Below are positions 36,291 through 43,563 of a DNA stretch of 64,000 bases, piece after piece. Position 1 is the stretch's first letter. The number at the start of each line of letters is the position of its first letter. The position numbers were made by a program, and so were the translations under genes. Below the pieces are notes generated by a model. It saw nothing but the letters and a program-made list of their open reading frames with translations. It did not search any database and had not been told where the DNA came from. Source of the DNA: an uncultured Flavihumibacter sp. (GTDB lineage Bacteria > Bacteroidota > Bacteroidia > Chitinophagales > Chitinophagaceae); contig CABHOY010000058.1 in assembly GCA_902168105.1 (NCBI GenBank), positions 1-64,000 of the forward strand, read 5' to 3'.

Positions 36291-37241
36291 ATGAAGGCTG
36301 TCGCCGTTCCCCAGTTTAAAGCCATTCCCCAGGTGATGGAATTGCCCACACCACAGGTAAAACCAGGTACTATCCTCGTACGTGTAGCCGCTGCAGGTAT
36401 GAATCCGTTTGACTGGAAATTAATAGACGGCATTCTCGATGGAAAGATGCCACATAATTTCCCCATGGTCCTCGGTGTGGACGGAGCAGGTACTGTTGAG
36501 GCTATCGGGGAAGGTGTTACGCATTTCAAACCAGGGGATAAGATCTATGGACAATTCATTCATTCGCCCATTGGTGAAGGCTCCTATGCGGAATACGTTG
36601 TTGTACCTGAAAAAGCTGCGATCTCTCTTGCTCCAAAGACTGTTTCCCTGCTTGAGGCTGCAGCAATACCTACTGCCGGAATGACGGCGCTTCAGTTACT
36701 GGAACGTCTCGGACTTAAACACGAACAAACGCTACTAATTGTCGGATCTACCGGCGGGGTAGGGTCCTTCATCGTGCAACTCGCCCATATGCAGGGGATC
36801 TACGTTATTGCAACCGTTAGTAGTGAAGAAGGCGCTGCGCGGATGAAGAAGCTGGGAGCCAAAGAGACAATTAACTATAAGAAATTATCTGTAGAGAAGG
36901 AGATCAGATCAAAATATCCTTCAGGTGTTGAAGGGCTGATAGATCTTGTCAGTCCGCAAACTGTCTTCAAGGCAATGACGTCTCTGGTGAAAGTAGGAGG
37001 GGCTGCACTGACCACTGCCTTTGTAGCGGACAAAGAGTCCTTGCGGGCAAGAAGTATTACTGGAGGGAATTTTGAGACGCAGGGAACGCCGGCGTCATTA
37101 GATACGTTAGCGGATGCAATTGACAGTGGGGCTATAAAAGTACCGATTGGGGAGGTGATCAGCATGGAGGAAGTGGCTGCTGCTGTTGAGGCTAGCCGTA
37201 AGTTAAAGGGCATCGGAAAAACTGTGGTTCGGATTGGCTGA
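36291..37241 (+). CDS. Zinc-independent MDR oxidoreductase (quinone reductase-like)
   Basis: A 316-residue NADP-dependent dehydrogenase of the medium-chain superfamily. The GroES-like domain (about 1-120) has MNPFDWKLIDG and GVDGAGTVEAIGEGV; the Rossmann domain has VGSTGGVGSFIVQLA (about 145-160). The zinc-binding cysteines of alcohol dehydrogenases are absent, as in quinone oxidoreductases. I use the ATG at 36291 (MKAVAVPQF) rather than the frame's upstream start at 36261, because this is the family's usual N-terminal strand. It begins 22 bases after the fluoride antiporter and may be read through from it, though a link to fluoride is not expected. Confidence 0.88.
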   Translation: MKAVAVPQFKAIPQVMELPTPQVKPGTILVRVAAAGMNPFDWKLIDGILDGKMPHNFPMVLGVDGAGTVEAIGEGVTHFKPGDKIYGQFIHSPIGEGSYAEYVVVPEKAAISLAPKTVSLLEAAAIPTAGMTALQLLERLGLKHEQTLLIVGSTGGVGSFIVQLAHMQGIYVIATVSSEEGAARMKKLGAKETINYKKLSVEKEIRSKYPSGVEGLIDLVSPQTVFKAMTSLVKVGGAALTTAFVADKESLRARSITGGNFETQGTPASLDTLADAIDSGAIKVPIGEVISMEEVAAAVEASRKLKGIGKTVVRIG

Positions 37242-37287
37242 GTTGCGTATGTATTTTACGTAGGTTTTTGCTGTAGGTGATTCTTAC

Positions 37288-37322
37288 TTCAGGGCTTTAC
37301 TATCTGACTTCTTCAAGCATAG
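37288..37322 (-). repeat. Degenerate motif of the 265-bp dispersed element
   Basis: On the minus strand CTATGCTTGAAGAAGTCAG followed by ATAGTAAAG resembles the core CTACGCTTGAAAAAGCTAAA-TAGTAAGG found at 41482-41510 and in the 50.7-kb copy. It lies between convergent genes, close to the palindrome at 37434. Confidence 0.55.
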
Positions 37323-37433
37323 GTTTACTCAGGCATTTGTTTTGTGCGGTTTGTGCTGGCGGTTACGTTCTTACTTTAGTTATAATGGTGACTTTATTAT
37401 CTTCTCGCATAAATATACTTGGAATTTGTTTTA

Positions 37434-37491
37434 CGCGGATTTGAACTGACAGCGATTCCAGCACTGGAATTACTGTCAGTTCAAATCCGCG
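37434..37491. repeat. Long palindrome related to the dispersed element
   Basis: CGCGGATTTGAACTGACAG (37434-37452) is the exact reverse complement of 37473-37491. ATTCCAG/CTGGAAT inside extends the stem to a 2-base loop, with two bases on each side unpaired or weakly paired. The right arm plus inner stem matches 41565-41595 at 26 of 31 positions. It lies between convergent oxidoreductase genes, so it may end both transcripts. Confidence 0.85.
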
Positions 37492-37530
37492 CAATAGAAT
37501 AAAACGCTTCATCCCCCAAAGTAATTAGCC

Positions 37531-38475
37531 TCACAAATAATCACTCGCAATATTCAACTTCTCTATCGCACCTGCATCCAGCCCAAGTTGAGTAGCCTTC
37601 ACGAGATCCTCGAGTTGCTTTGTATCAGTAGCACTTACAATAGGGGCAGTAATGCCGGGACGCTGTACCAGCCATGCAATAGCAACACTCGCAGGAGTGG
37701 TGTTAAAGCCCGCCGCTACTTCATCAAGTGTGTCAAGGATATTTTGCCCGCGGTCGTCAAGATAGCTGACAGCCTTTTCACCTCTCGGACTTTTTGAGGC
37801 GTCTTCCTTGCTTCTGTATTTACCACTAAGAAAACCGCTAGCCAGAGAGTAATAGCTTATCACACCCAGTTCGTATTGTTGTGTAATGGGTAAATATTCT
37901 CTTTCAAAGTGCTGGCGGTCGTGAAGATTGTATAAAGGTTGTAGAGACTCATACTTGGGATAACCATTTCTTTCACTGGATTCCAGTGATTGTAAAAGTC
38001 TTTCAGGGCTGAAGTTCGATGCGCCGATTACTCTTACCTTTCCGGCTTTCACCAGTTTGTCGTAAGTAGCAAGCGTATCATCTACAGCAGTTTTTGGATC
38101 ATCGTAGTGCGACTGGTAGAGGTCAATATAATCTGTTTGCAATCTGCGTAGCGAGTCTTCTACAGTCTTTTCGATGTAGGCAGGTGAAAGATCTCTTACT
38201 TTGCCGCCGCCTACTTTCGTTGATATGATCACCTTGTCACGTTTACCGCTTTTCTTTAACCATTTGCCGATAATTGTTTCAGATTCTCCGCCACTGTTAC
38301 CTGGCACCCAATGAGAGTATGAGTCTGCAGTATCTATGGTATTGAAGCCAGCGGCGACAAATGCATCTAATAAGGAAAACGATGTTGCTTCATCCGCTGT
38401 CCAGCCGAATACATTTCCGCCAAAAGCTAAAGGTGCAACCTGTAAAGCTGATCTGCCCAATTGTCTTTTTTCCAT
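37531..38475 (-). CDS. Aldo/keto reductase
   Basis: A 314-residue NADPH-dependent aldo/keto reductase with a (beta/alpha)8 barrel. The catalytic tetrad is visible: Asp in NTIDTADSY, the Tyr of the same segment, Lys in VIISTKVGGG and His in LYQSHYDDP. The C-terminal cofactor region has SIAWLVQRPGITAPIVSATDTKQLEDL. It belongs to the YajO/YghZ-like group of general aldehyde reductases; the substrate is unknown. It is a single gene, convergent with the MDR oxidoreductase across the palindromic repeat. Confidence 0.92.
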   Translation of the reverse strand: MEKRQLGRSALQVAPLAFGGNVFGWTADEATSFSLLDAFVAAGFNTIDTADSYSHWVPGNSGGESETIIGKWLKKSGKRDKVIISTKVGGGKVRDLSPAYIEKTVEDSLRRLQTDYIDLYQSHYDDPKTAVDDTLATYDKLVKAGKVRVIGASNFSPERLLQSLESSERNGYPKYESLQPLYNLHDRQHFEREYLPITQQYELGVISYYSLASGFLSGKYRSKEDASKSPRGEKAVSYLDDRGQNILDTLDEVAAGFNTTPASVAIAWLVQRPGITAPIVSATDTKQLEDLVKATQLGLDAGAIEKLNIASDYL

Positions 38476-38866
38476 CTCGTTTACGTTTTATTCGTTTATA
38501 ATTCGCTTGTAGCTTTGGTTTTATTTTAGTTTGATACGGGTTACGTTTTGTCTTTTGTATTATTTTTTATTTGTCTGGTATTGTTTTTCTTGTCATGCTT
38601 CATTCTAAATTTACGCTCACTTTTTTCAGCCTTATCTATCTTAATCTCTTGTATTGTTTTTCTAATGTACGAGTTTGTCTCAAAACAGATACCATAAATT
38701 TGCGTATATTGAGCGCTTTACCACTGGCGCTGCTATCCATTGTATCCCATAAAGCAGGCTGCGTTTATTTCCGTATCTATTTCAGGTGCGTTTTTTGTGA
38801 AGTGCTCTCCGTACAGAGAGACTGGCACTGACATTAGCATAGATTTTTTGAATAAATAACTGTATT
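38476..38866. other. Gene-free stretch between AKR and trehalose synthase genes
   Basis: 390 bases of T-rich sequence between divergent genes. An 86-codon frame (38571-38831) is rejected for composition. No clear TAnnTTTG element was found. The region must contain both promoters. Confidence 0.6.
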
Positions 38867-41038
38867 ATGAGTAAAACCATTATTGTATCTAACAGGCTAC
38901 CGGTAAAGATCACAGAGAAAGACGGCGAATATGTGTTAAATCCGAGTGAAGGCGGTCTGGCTACAGGCTTGGGATCCATTTACAGGCAAGGCTACAATAT
39001 CTGGATAGGATGGCCTGGCATCGATGTGATTGACGAAGCGCAACCACAGATCAGGGATCAACTTGGAGAGCTTAACCTGATGCCTGTATATCTGACACAG
39101 GAAGAAATTAACAACTATTATGAGGGATTTTCAAATGAGGTACTGTGGCCTGTTTTCCACTATATGTCCGTTTATGCCCGCTATGAACAGGTGTACTGGG
39201 ATTTTTATTATCAGGTAAATTGTAAATTCAGAGATATTGTTTTACAGGTGGCGGAACCAGGTGATGTGATCTGGATACATGACTACCAATTGTTATTATT
39301 GCCAGGTATGATCCGTGCCGAACTACCTGATGTGGCCATCGGTTATTTTCAACATATACCTTTTCCATCCTTTGAACTTTTCCGTCTCATACCCTGGCGT
39401 TGTGAGCTGCTCGAGGGCATGCTCGGTGCTGACCTTTTAGGCTTTCATACCTTTGACGACAGCCATCATTTCCTCAATGCAGTTACCCGTCTGCTGCCGG
39501 TCAATGCATCCGCGAACGTGGTAATGGTCAATGACCGTGCAGTGATCGCAGAGACCTTTCCAATGGGTATTGATAATGAGAAATTCGAACAGCTTTCGGA
39601 CGATCCGGAGGTATTAAGACAGATGGAAAGTCTGAAAGAGAATTTTCAGCATACGCGTATGGTGCTGTCTATCGACAGACTGGATTATAGTAAAGGCATT
39701 ATTCAGCGACTACAGGCATTTGAACTGTTTCTGCAATTATATCCTGAATATGTCGAGAAGGTCATTCTGTATATGATCGTCGTTCCTTCCAGGGACACGG
39801 TACCCCAGTATAAAGAATTAAAGGAAGCAATAGATATGCTGGCAGGTGGTATCAATGCCCGTTTCCGTACTATAAACTGGCATCCTATAAATTATTTCTA
39901 CCGTTCATTCCCTGTAGAAGTACTGGCTGCATTATATAATTTCGCGGAGGTCGGATTGGTTACACCTATGCGTGATGGTATGAACCTGGTGAGTAAAGAG
40001 TACGTGGCTAGTCGCAAGAATAATGATGGCGTACTGATATTAAGTGAAATGGCGGGTGCATCGAGAGAACTTATAGATGCGCTGATCGTTAATCCAAATA
40101 ACATCGGCGCTATCGCAAGAGGATTATATCAGGCCTTGAATATGCCCGAGAGAGAACAACAGCGCCGTATGAAACAAATGCGGCAGGTGGTAGCAAAGTT
40201 CAATATCTCTCACTGGGTAAAACTGTTTATGGACCGCTTGCAGGAAGTAAAACAGTTACAGCAATCCATGCTGGCCAGGCGCATGAACATGAATATGCAG
40301 GCTGCCGTCATGAATGACTATAAGAGCGCTGGTAAACGTGCTATCTTCCTGGACTATGACGGCACATTAGTCGGTTTCCAGACTAACATTGACATGGCGT
40401 CTCCCGACCAGGACCTCTATCAGTTACTTAAAACCCTCTCAGATGATCCTGCCAATCAGGTGGTGATGATCAGTGGCCGTAAGCATGAAACATTGGAGGA
40501 ATGGCTGGGACATCTCCCGATGGACCTCATCGCCGAACATGGGGCATGGACCAAAAAATACGGAGAGGACTGGCAAATGTTACCAGGGCTGACTGCCCAA
40601 TGGAAACAGGACATCCTGCCTATTCTAGACACCTATATGGACCGTACGCCAGGCTCCTTTATTGAAGAAAAAAGTTATTCGCTTGTATGGCATTACCGTA
40701 AGGTAGAAACCGGCCTCGGTGAATTACGTGCCAATGAACTGATGAACACTTTACGGTATTTCACCAGCGATATTGGTCTGCAACTTCTACCCGGCGATAA
40801 AGTAATTGAGATCAAAAATGTAGAGATCAACAAAGGAAAGGCCACCTTATCATGGTTACAGGAACGCAGATTTGATTTCACACTTGCCATAGGAGACGAT
40901 CATACCGACGAAGACATATTTAAGGCACTACCACCAAACGCTGTCACAATCAAAGTAGGCAGCCAGGTATCAGCCGCAAGATATTACCTTAGAAATCACC
41001 AGGAAGTAAGAGCCTTTCTAAGAACATTGGTATCATAG
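38867..41038 (+). CDS. Bifunctional trehalose-6-phosphate synthase/phosphatase
   Basis: A 723-residue fusion making trehalose from UDP-glucose and glucose-6-phosphate. The GT20 synthase domain is at about 1-465 (IIVSNRLPVKI at the start, IGWPG loop, IHDYQLLLLPGMIR, IDRLDYSKGI, TPMRDGMNLVSKEYVA). It is followed by a HAD-type trehalose-6-phosphatase domain (about 485-723) with the nucleophile in FLDYDGTLVGF (about 494) and IGDDHTDEDIF near the end. Both halves look intact. The fused form is common in Bacteroidota. It is an osmotic or desiccation protection gene; the neighbouring convergent GH15 gene may be functionally linked. Confidence 0.95.
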   Translation: MSKTIIVSNRLPVKITEKDGEYVLNPSEGGLATGLGSIYRQGYNIWIGWPGIDVIDEAQPQIRDQLGELNLMPVYLTQEEINNYYEGFSNEVLWPVFHYMSVYARYEQVYWDFYYQVNCKFRDIVLQVAEPGDVIWIHDYQLLLLPGMIRAELPDVAIGYFQHIPFPSFELFRLIPWRCELLEGMLGADLLGFHTFDDSHHFLNAVTRLLPVNASANVVMVNDRAVIAETFPMGIDNEKFEQLSDDPEVLRQMESLKENFQHTRMVLSIDRLDYSKGIIQRLQAFELFLQLYPEYVEKVILYMIVVPSRDTVPQYKELKEAIDMLAGGINARFRTINWHPINYFYRSFPVEVLAALYNFAEVGLVTPMRDGMNLVSKEYVASRKNNDGVLILSEMAGASRELIDALIVNPNNIGAIARGLYQALNMPEREQQRRMKQMRQVVAKFNISHWVKLFMDRLQEVKQLQQSMLARRMNMNMQAAVMNDYKSAGKRAIFLDYDGTLVGFQTNIDMASPDQDLYQLLKTLSDDPANQVVMISGRKHETLEEWLGHLPMDLIAEHGAWTKKYGEDWQMLPGLTAQWKQDILPILDTYMDRTPGSFIEEKSYSLVWHYRKVETGLGELRANELMNTLRYFTSDIGLQLLPGDKVIEIKNVEINKGKATLSWLQERRFDFTLAIGDDHTDEDIFKALPPNAVTIKVGSQVSAARYYLRNHQEVRAFLRTLVS

Positions 41039-41134
41039 ATAATAGCAGGAAAGCTTATACTTATTGATCACAATAACTGCTATTACTGAGTGAAAGAATA
41101 TTATTGAATCAGACATAGTAACATCATTGCTAAA

Positions 41135-41178
41135 AAAGCGGAGAGGTGGCCTGTATAGATAGGCCACCTCTCCGCTTT
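41135..41178. terminator. Bidirectional terminator
   Basis: A perfect 17-bp stem (AAAGCGGAGAGGTGGCC and its reverse complement) surrounds a 10-base loop, with A and T flanks. It lies 96 bases after the trehalose synthase stop and can serve both convergent genes. Confidence 0.9.
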
Positions 41179-41343
41179 CACAATGTTTTGTAGTATAAGG
41201 CTCAAGTAATATAATGGCGACAAAATATGCAATGCATATAAGTATCGGAAACAGAAACAAAATTCCTGTGACTTACTGAATATCAAAGAAGCTGTCACTA
41301 GCAGGCCGCCTGATTGTCATGAATCATTACATGAGTGCAACAA

Positions 41344-41609
41344 TCGGAAGGCAAGCTTTTTTATTGTCCTGTTAAAGTTATTGTGAGACCGCCAGGACGA
41401 GGTTTCAGATGGAGCTTGTGGGCATTAGCCCTTGGAGAGTGCCCATACGCTTGACGGGAGTTAAATAGCCCACAAAAGCCCCTACGCTTGAAAAAGCTAA
41501 ATAGTAAGGACTCGAAAAGGGGTACAGCCCACAAGCCCATACTGAAACCAAAGTAAGAAGGTCAGCGCTAGAATCACCGTCAGCTCAAATCCGCGAAATA
41601 CAACAGAAC
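41344..41609. repeat. 265-bp dispersed intergenic element, copy 1
   Basis: Aligns without a gap to 50694-50959. It contains GGTTTCAG...CTGAAACC (41401-41408 with 41542-41549) and, inside it, GCTTGTGGGC...GCCCACAAGC, suggesting one long stem enclosing two TACGCTTGA...AAATAG motifs (from 41446 and 41483). It ends in a unit related to the 37434 palindrome. No long reading frame, so it is a structural rather than coding element. Confidence 0.85.
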
Positions 41610-41674
41610 GCTTCAAACAACGCACCGCCCAAGTAAGAAGGTCCGCGCTAGAATCACTGTCAACTCAAACCCGC
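41551..41674. repeat. Tandem 44-bp unit, 80-base period
   Basis: AAGTAAGAAGGTC-GCGCTAGAATCAC-GTCA-CTCAAA-CCGC occurs at 41551-41594 and 41631-41674 with a few substitutions. The second copy ends 1 base before the GH15 stop codon. The unit is also seen once at about 50901-50938. Confidence 0.8.
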
Positions 41675-41675
41675 A

Positions 41676-43457
41676 TCAAATAAATATCGGTACGTCCAGC
41701 TTCATCGATATCCGATACGCTGCATTCATTAATCCCACATGGCTATATGCCTGCGGGAAATTCCCCCACTGACTGCCATTCTCTTCATCCACATCCTCGC
41801 TGAACAACGACAGATGATTAGAATATTGCAACAAATTCTGAAACTCGCGTATAGCATCATCAACACGTCCAACACAGGCAAGCGCCTCCACATACCAGAA
41901 CGCACAAACCAGGAAAGTAGTCTTCGGCTTTCCGAAGTCATCAGAGTGGAGGTAACGATAGAACAATCCCTGCGGAGTTTTAAGTTCTTTTTCAAGCGCA
42001 ATAAGATGGTCTTTCGCCTTTTCAGAAGCAGGATCAAGATAATTCATCATGATCAGCTGCAAAGTACTGGCATCCAAATGCTGACTACCGGCGGCGTTGG
42101 TGTAAACTTTTCGAACAGGATCATAACAACTCTCGATATGCGCAGCAGCGCGTTGTTTCAGTACAGCAGCTTTTTGCGCCAGTTCTTCATTACCGATGGT
42201 CCGTGCCATTTTCTCGGCGGCAGAGCAACCAGCCCATTGAAAGAGGTTACTATAACAGTGTATGTTGGCGAAGTTGCGGAATTCCCAGATGCCCGCATCC
42301 TTCTCGTCTATAGTATGTTCTATCTTGCTTAACAGGTATTCGATCCACCAGGTGGAGTCCTTGCGCTCGGAAAAGATAAAGCGATGGTCCGTGTACAACG
42401 GTAACATTGAAATAAGTACCTGACCGTAAATGTCGTTCTGAATATGTTCGTACGCCTGATTACCGATACGTACAGGCTGATTACCGAGGTATCCGTCCAG
42501 GTGTGGCAGTATCTGTTCAACCAGGTTCTTTTTGCCTGTAATGCCATACAAAGGCTGATAGCGATAATCGCCGGAAAAGGAGATGTCAGCCACATAACTG
42601 AAATACTTCTCCATTTCCTCGAAATGCCCGATATGGTTCAGGGCGGTGATCACATAAAACGTATCCCTCAACCAGCAGTAGCGATAATCCCAGGTACGGC
42701 CGCTGCCCGGATATTCGGGCAAACTGGTAGTACTGGCGGCAATGATGGCGCCGGTATCTTCGTACTGGTGTATCTTAAGGGTGAGGGCTGAGCGGATCAC
42801 AGCTGGCTGGTAGAAATTGGCGATATTGGAGTGTTTGATCCAGGTACGCCAGTACACGGTCGTTTCGCGGAGGAAACGTTCTGCAGTACTGTTCAGCGGG
42901 GCTTCCAGCGGATTCCCGTACGTCAGCAGTAGGTATTTATCTTCATTCAGCACAAAGTGTTCTTCTTCGAAAAGATAACTCATGGGAATATTGGTGGTCA
43001 GTCGCAGGTTCTCTTCACATCCCAGGAATTCTATATGATTGCTGCCGCGCTGGGCCTTGAGAAAACCACTGCCATAGTCACAAACCGGCTGGCATTTCAC
43101 CCGCACACGCGGATTACCTTCCAGCGCTTCTATTTTGCGGATCAGCATCAGCGGTTTGAAATATCTTTCAAACTGGTAAAACCGGGGCGCAAAATCCGTA
43201 ATGCGGTACCTGCCACTCTCACTGGTGACTTCAGTACAGAGGACATTCGTATTCTCCAGGTAGTACTGCTTTGACGTATATTCCCCCGAAGGAAGGATGG
43301 AAAACTCGCCTCCCTTATTCTTGTCGAGCATTCCGCCAAAGATAAAGGAACTGTCCATCCGTGGCCAGCAAAGCCAGTCTATGTTCGTATTCAGATTGAC
43401 ATGCGCGAGATATGCGCAGTTGCCAATGATGCCTGTCTGATAGGTATGTTTTTCCAT
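41676..43457 (-). CDS. Glycoside hydrolase family 15 protein (glucoamylase/trehalase-like)
   Basis: A cytoplasmic GH15 enzyme of about 593 residues with no signal peptide. An N-terminal beta-sandwich begins TGIIGNCAYLAHVNLNTNIDWLCWPRMDSS. It is followed by an (alpha/alpha)6 barrel with GRTWDYRYCWLRDTFYVITAL, the substrate-binding and general-acid region, and a later WEFRNFANIHCYSNLFQWAGCSAAEKMA. Cytoplasmic GH15 members hydrolyse maltooligosaccharides or trehalose. Since the convergent neighbour makes trehalose, trehalase activity is attractive but unproven. The frame is open to 43511, but MEKHTYQTGIIGN at 43457 fits the family start better. Confidence 0.9.
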   Translation of the reverse strand: MEKHTYQTGIIGNCAYLAHVNLNTNIDWLCWPRMDSSFIFGGMLDKNKGGEFSILPSGEYTSKQYYLENTNVLCTEVTSESGRYRITDFAPRFYQFERYFKPLMLIRKIEALEGNPRVRVKCQPVCDYGSGFLKAQRGSNHIEFLGCEENLRLTTNIPMSYLFEEEHFVLNEDKYLLLTYGNPLEAPLNSTAERFLRETTVYWRTWIKHSNIANFYQPAVIRSALTLKIHQYEDTGAIIAASTTSLPEYPGSGRTWDYRYCWLRDTFYVITALNHIGHFEEMEKYFSYVADISFSGDYRYQPLYGITGKKNLVEQILPHLDGYLGNQPVRIGNQAYEHIQNDIYGQVLISMLPLYTDHRFIFSERKDSTWWIEYLLSKIEHTIDEKDAGIWEFRNFANIHCYSNLFQWAGCSAAEKMARTIGNEELAQKAAVLKQRAAAHIESCYDPVRKVYTNAAGSQHLDASTLQLIMMNYLDPASEKAKDHLIALEKELKTPQGLFYRYLHSDDFGKPKTTFLVCAFWYVEALACVGRVDDAIREFQNLLQYSNHLSLFSEDVDEENGSQWGNFPQAYSHVGLMNAAYRISMKLDVPIFI

Positions 43458-43563
43458 ATGTGATTCATTAAAATACAAAAGCCATTCCAACAAACTGGAA
43501 CTACGGCACATTTTGTGTTAATTAAAACAAAAAGCTATATTTAATTTAATGTAAATACCCCAC

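Larger units (their letters stand above)
41039..41675. other. Gene-free convergent region with terminator and dispersed element
   Basis: 637 bases between the ends of the trehalose gene and the GH15 gene. It holds a strong bidirectional terminator (41135-41178), copy 1 of the 265-bp element (41344-41609) and a tandem 44-bp unit (41551-41594 and 41631-41674) that runs right up to the GH15 stop. Confidence 0.8.

Noticed and set aside
38571..38831. 86-codon open frame between the AKR and trehalose genes
   Set aside because: Hydrophobic, Cys/Phe/Leu-rich translation from T-rich intergenic DNA, with no plausible start signal and no family likeness.
41739..42332. 197-codon open frame on the plus strand
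   Set aside because: Antisense to the GH15 gene and without any recognisable motif.
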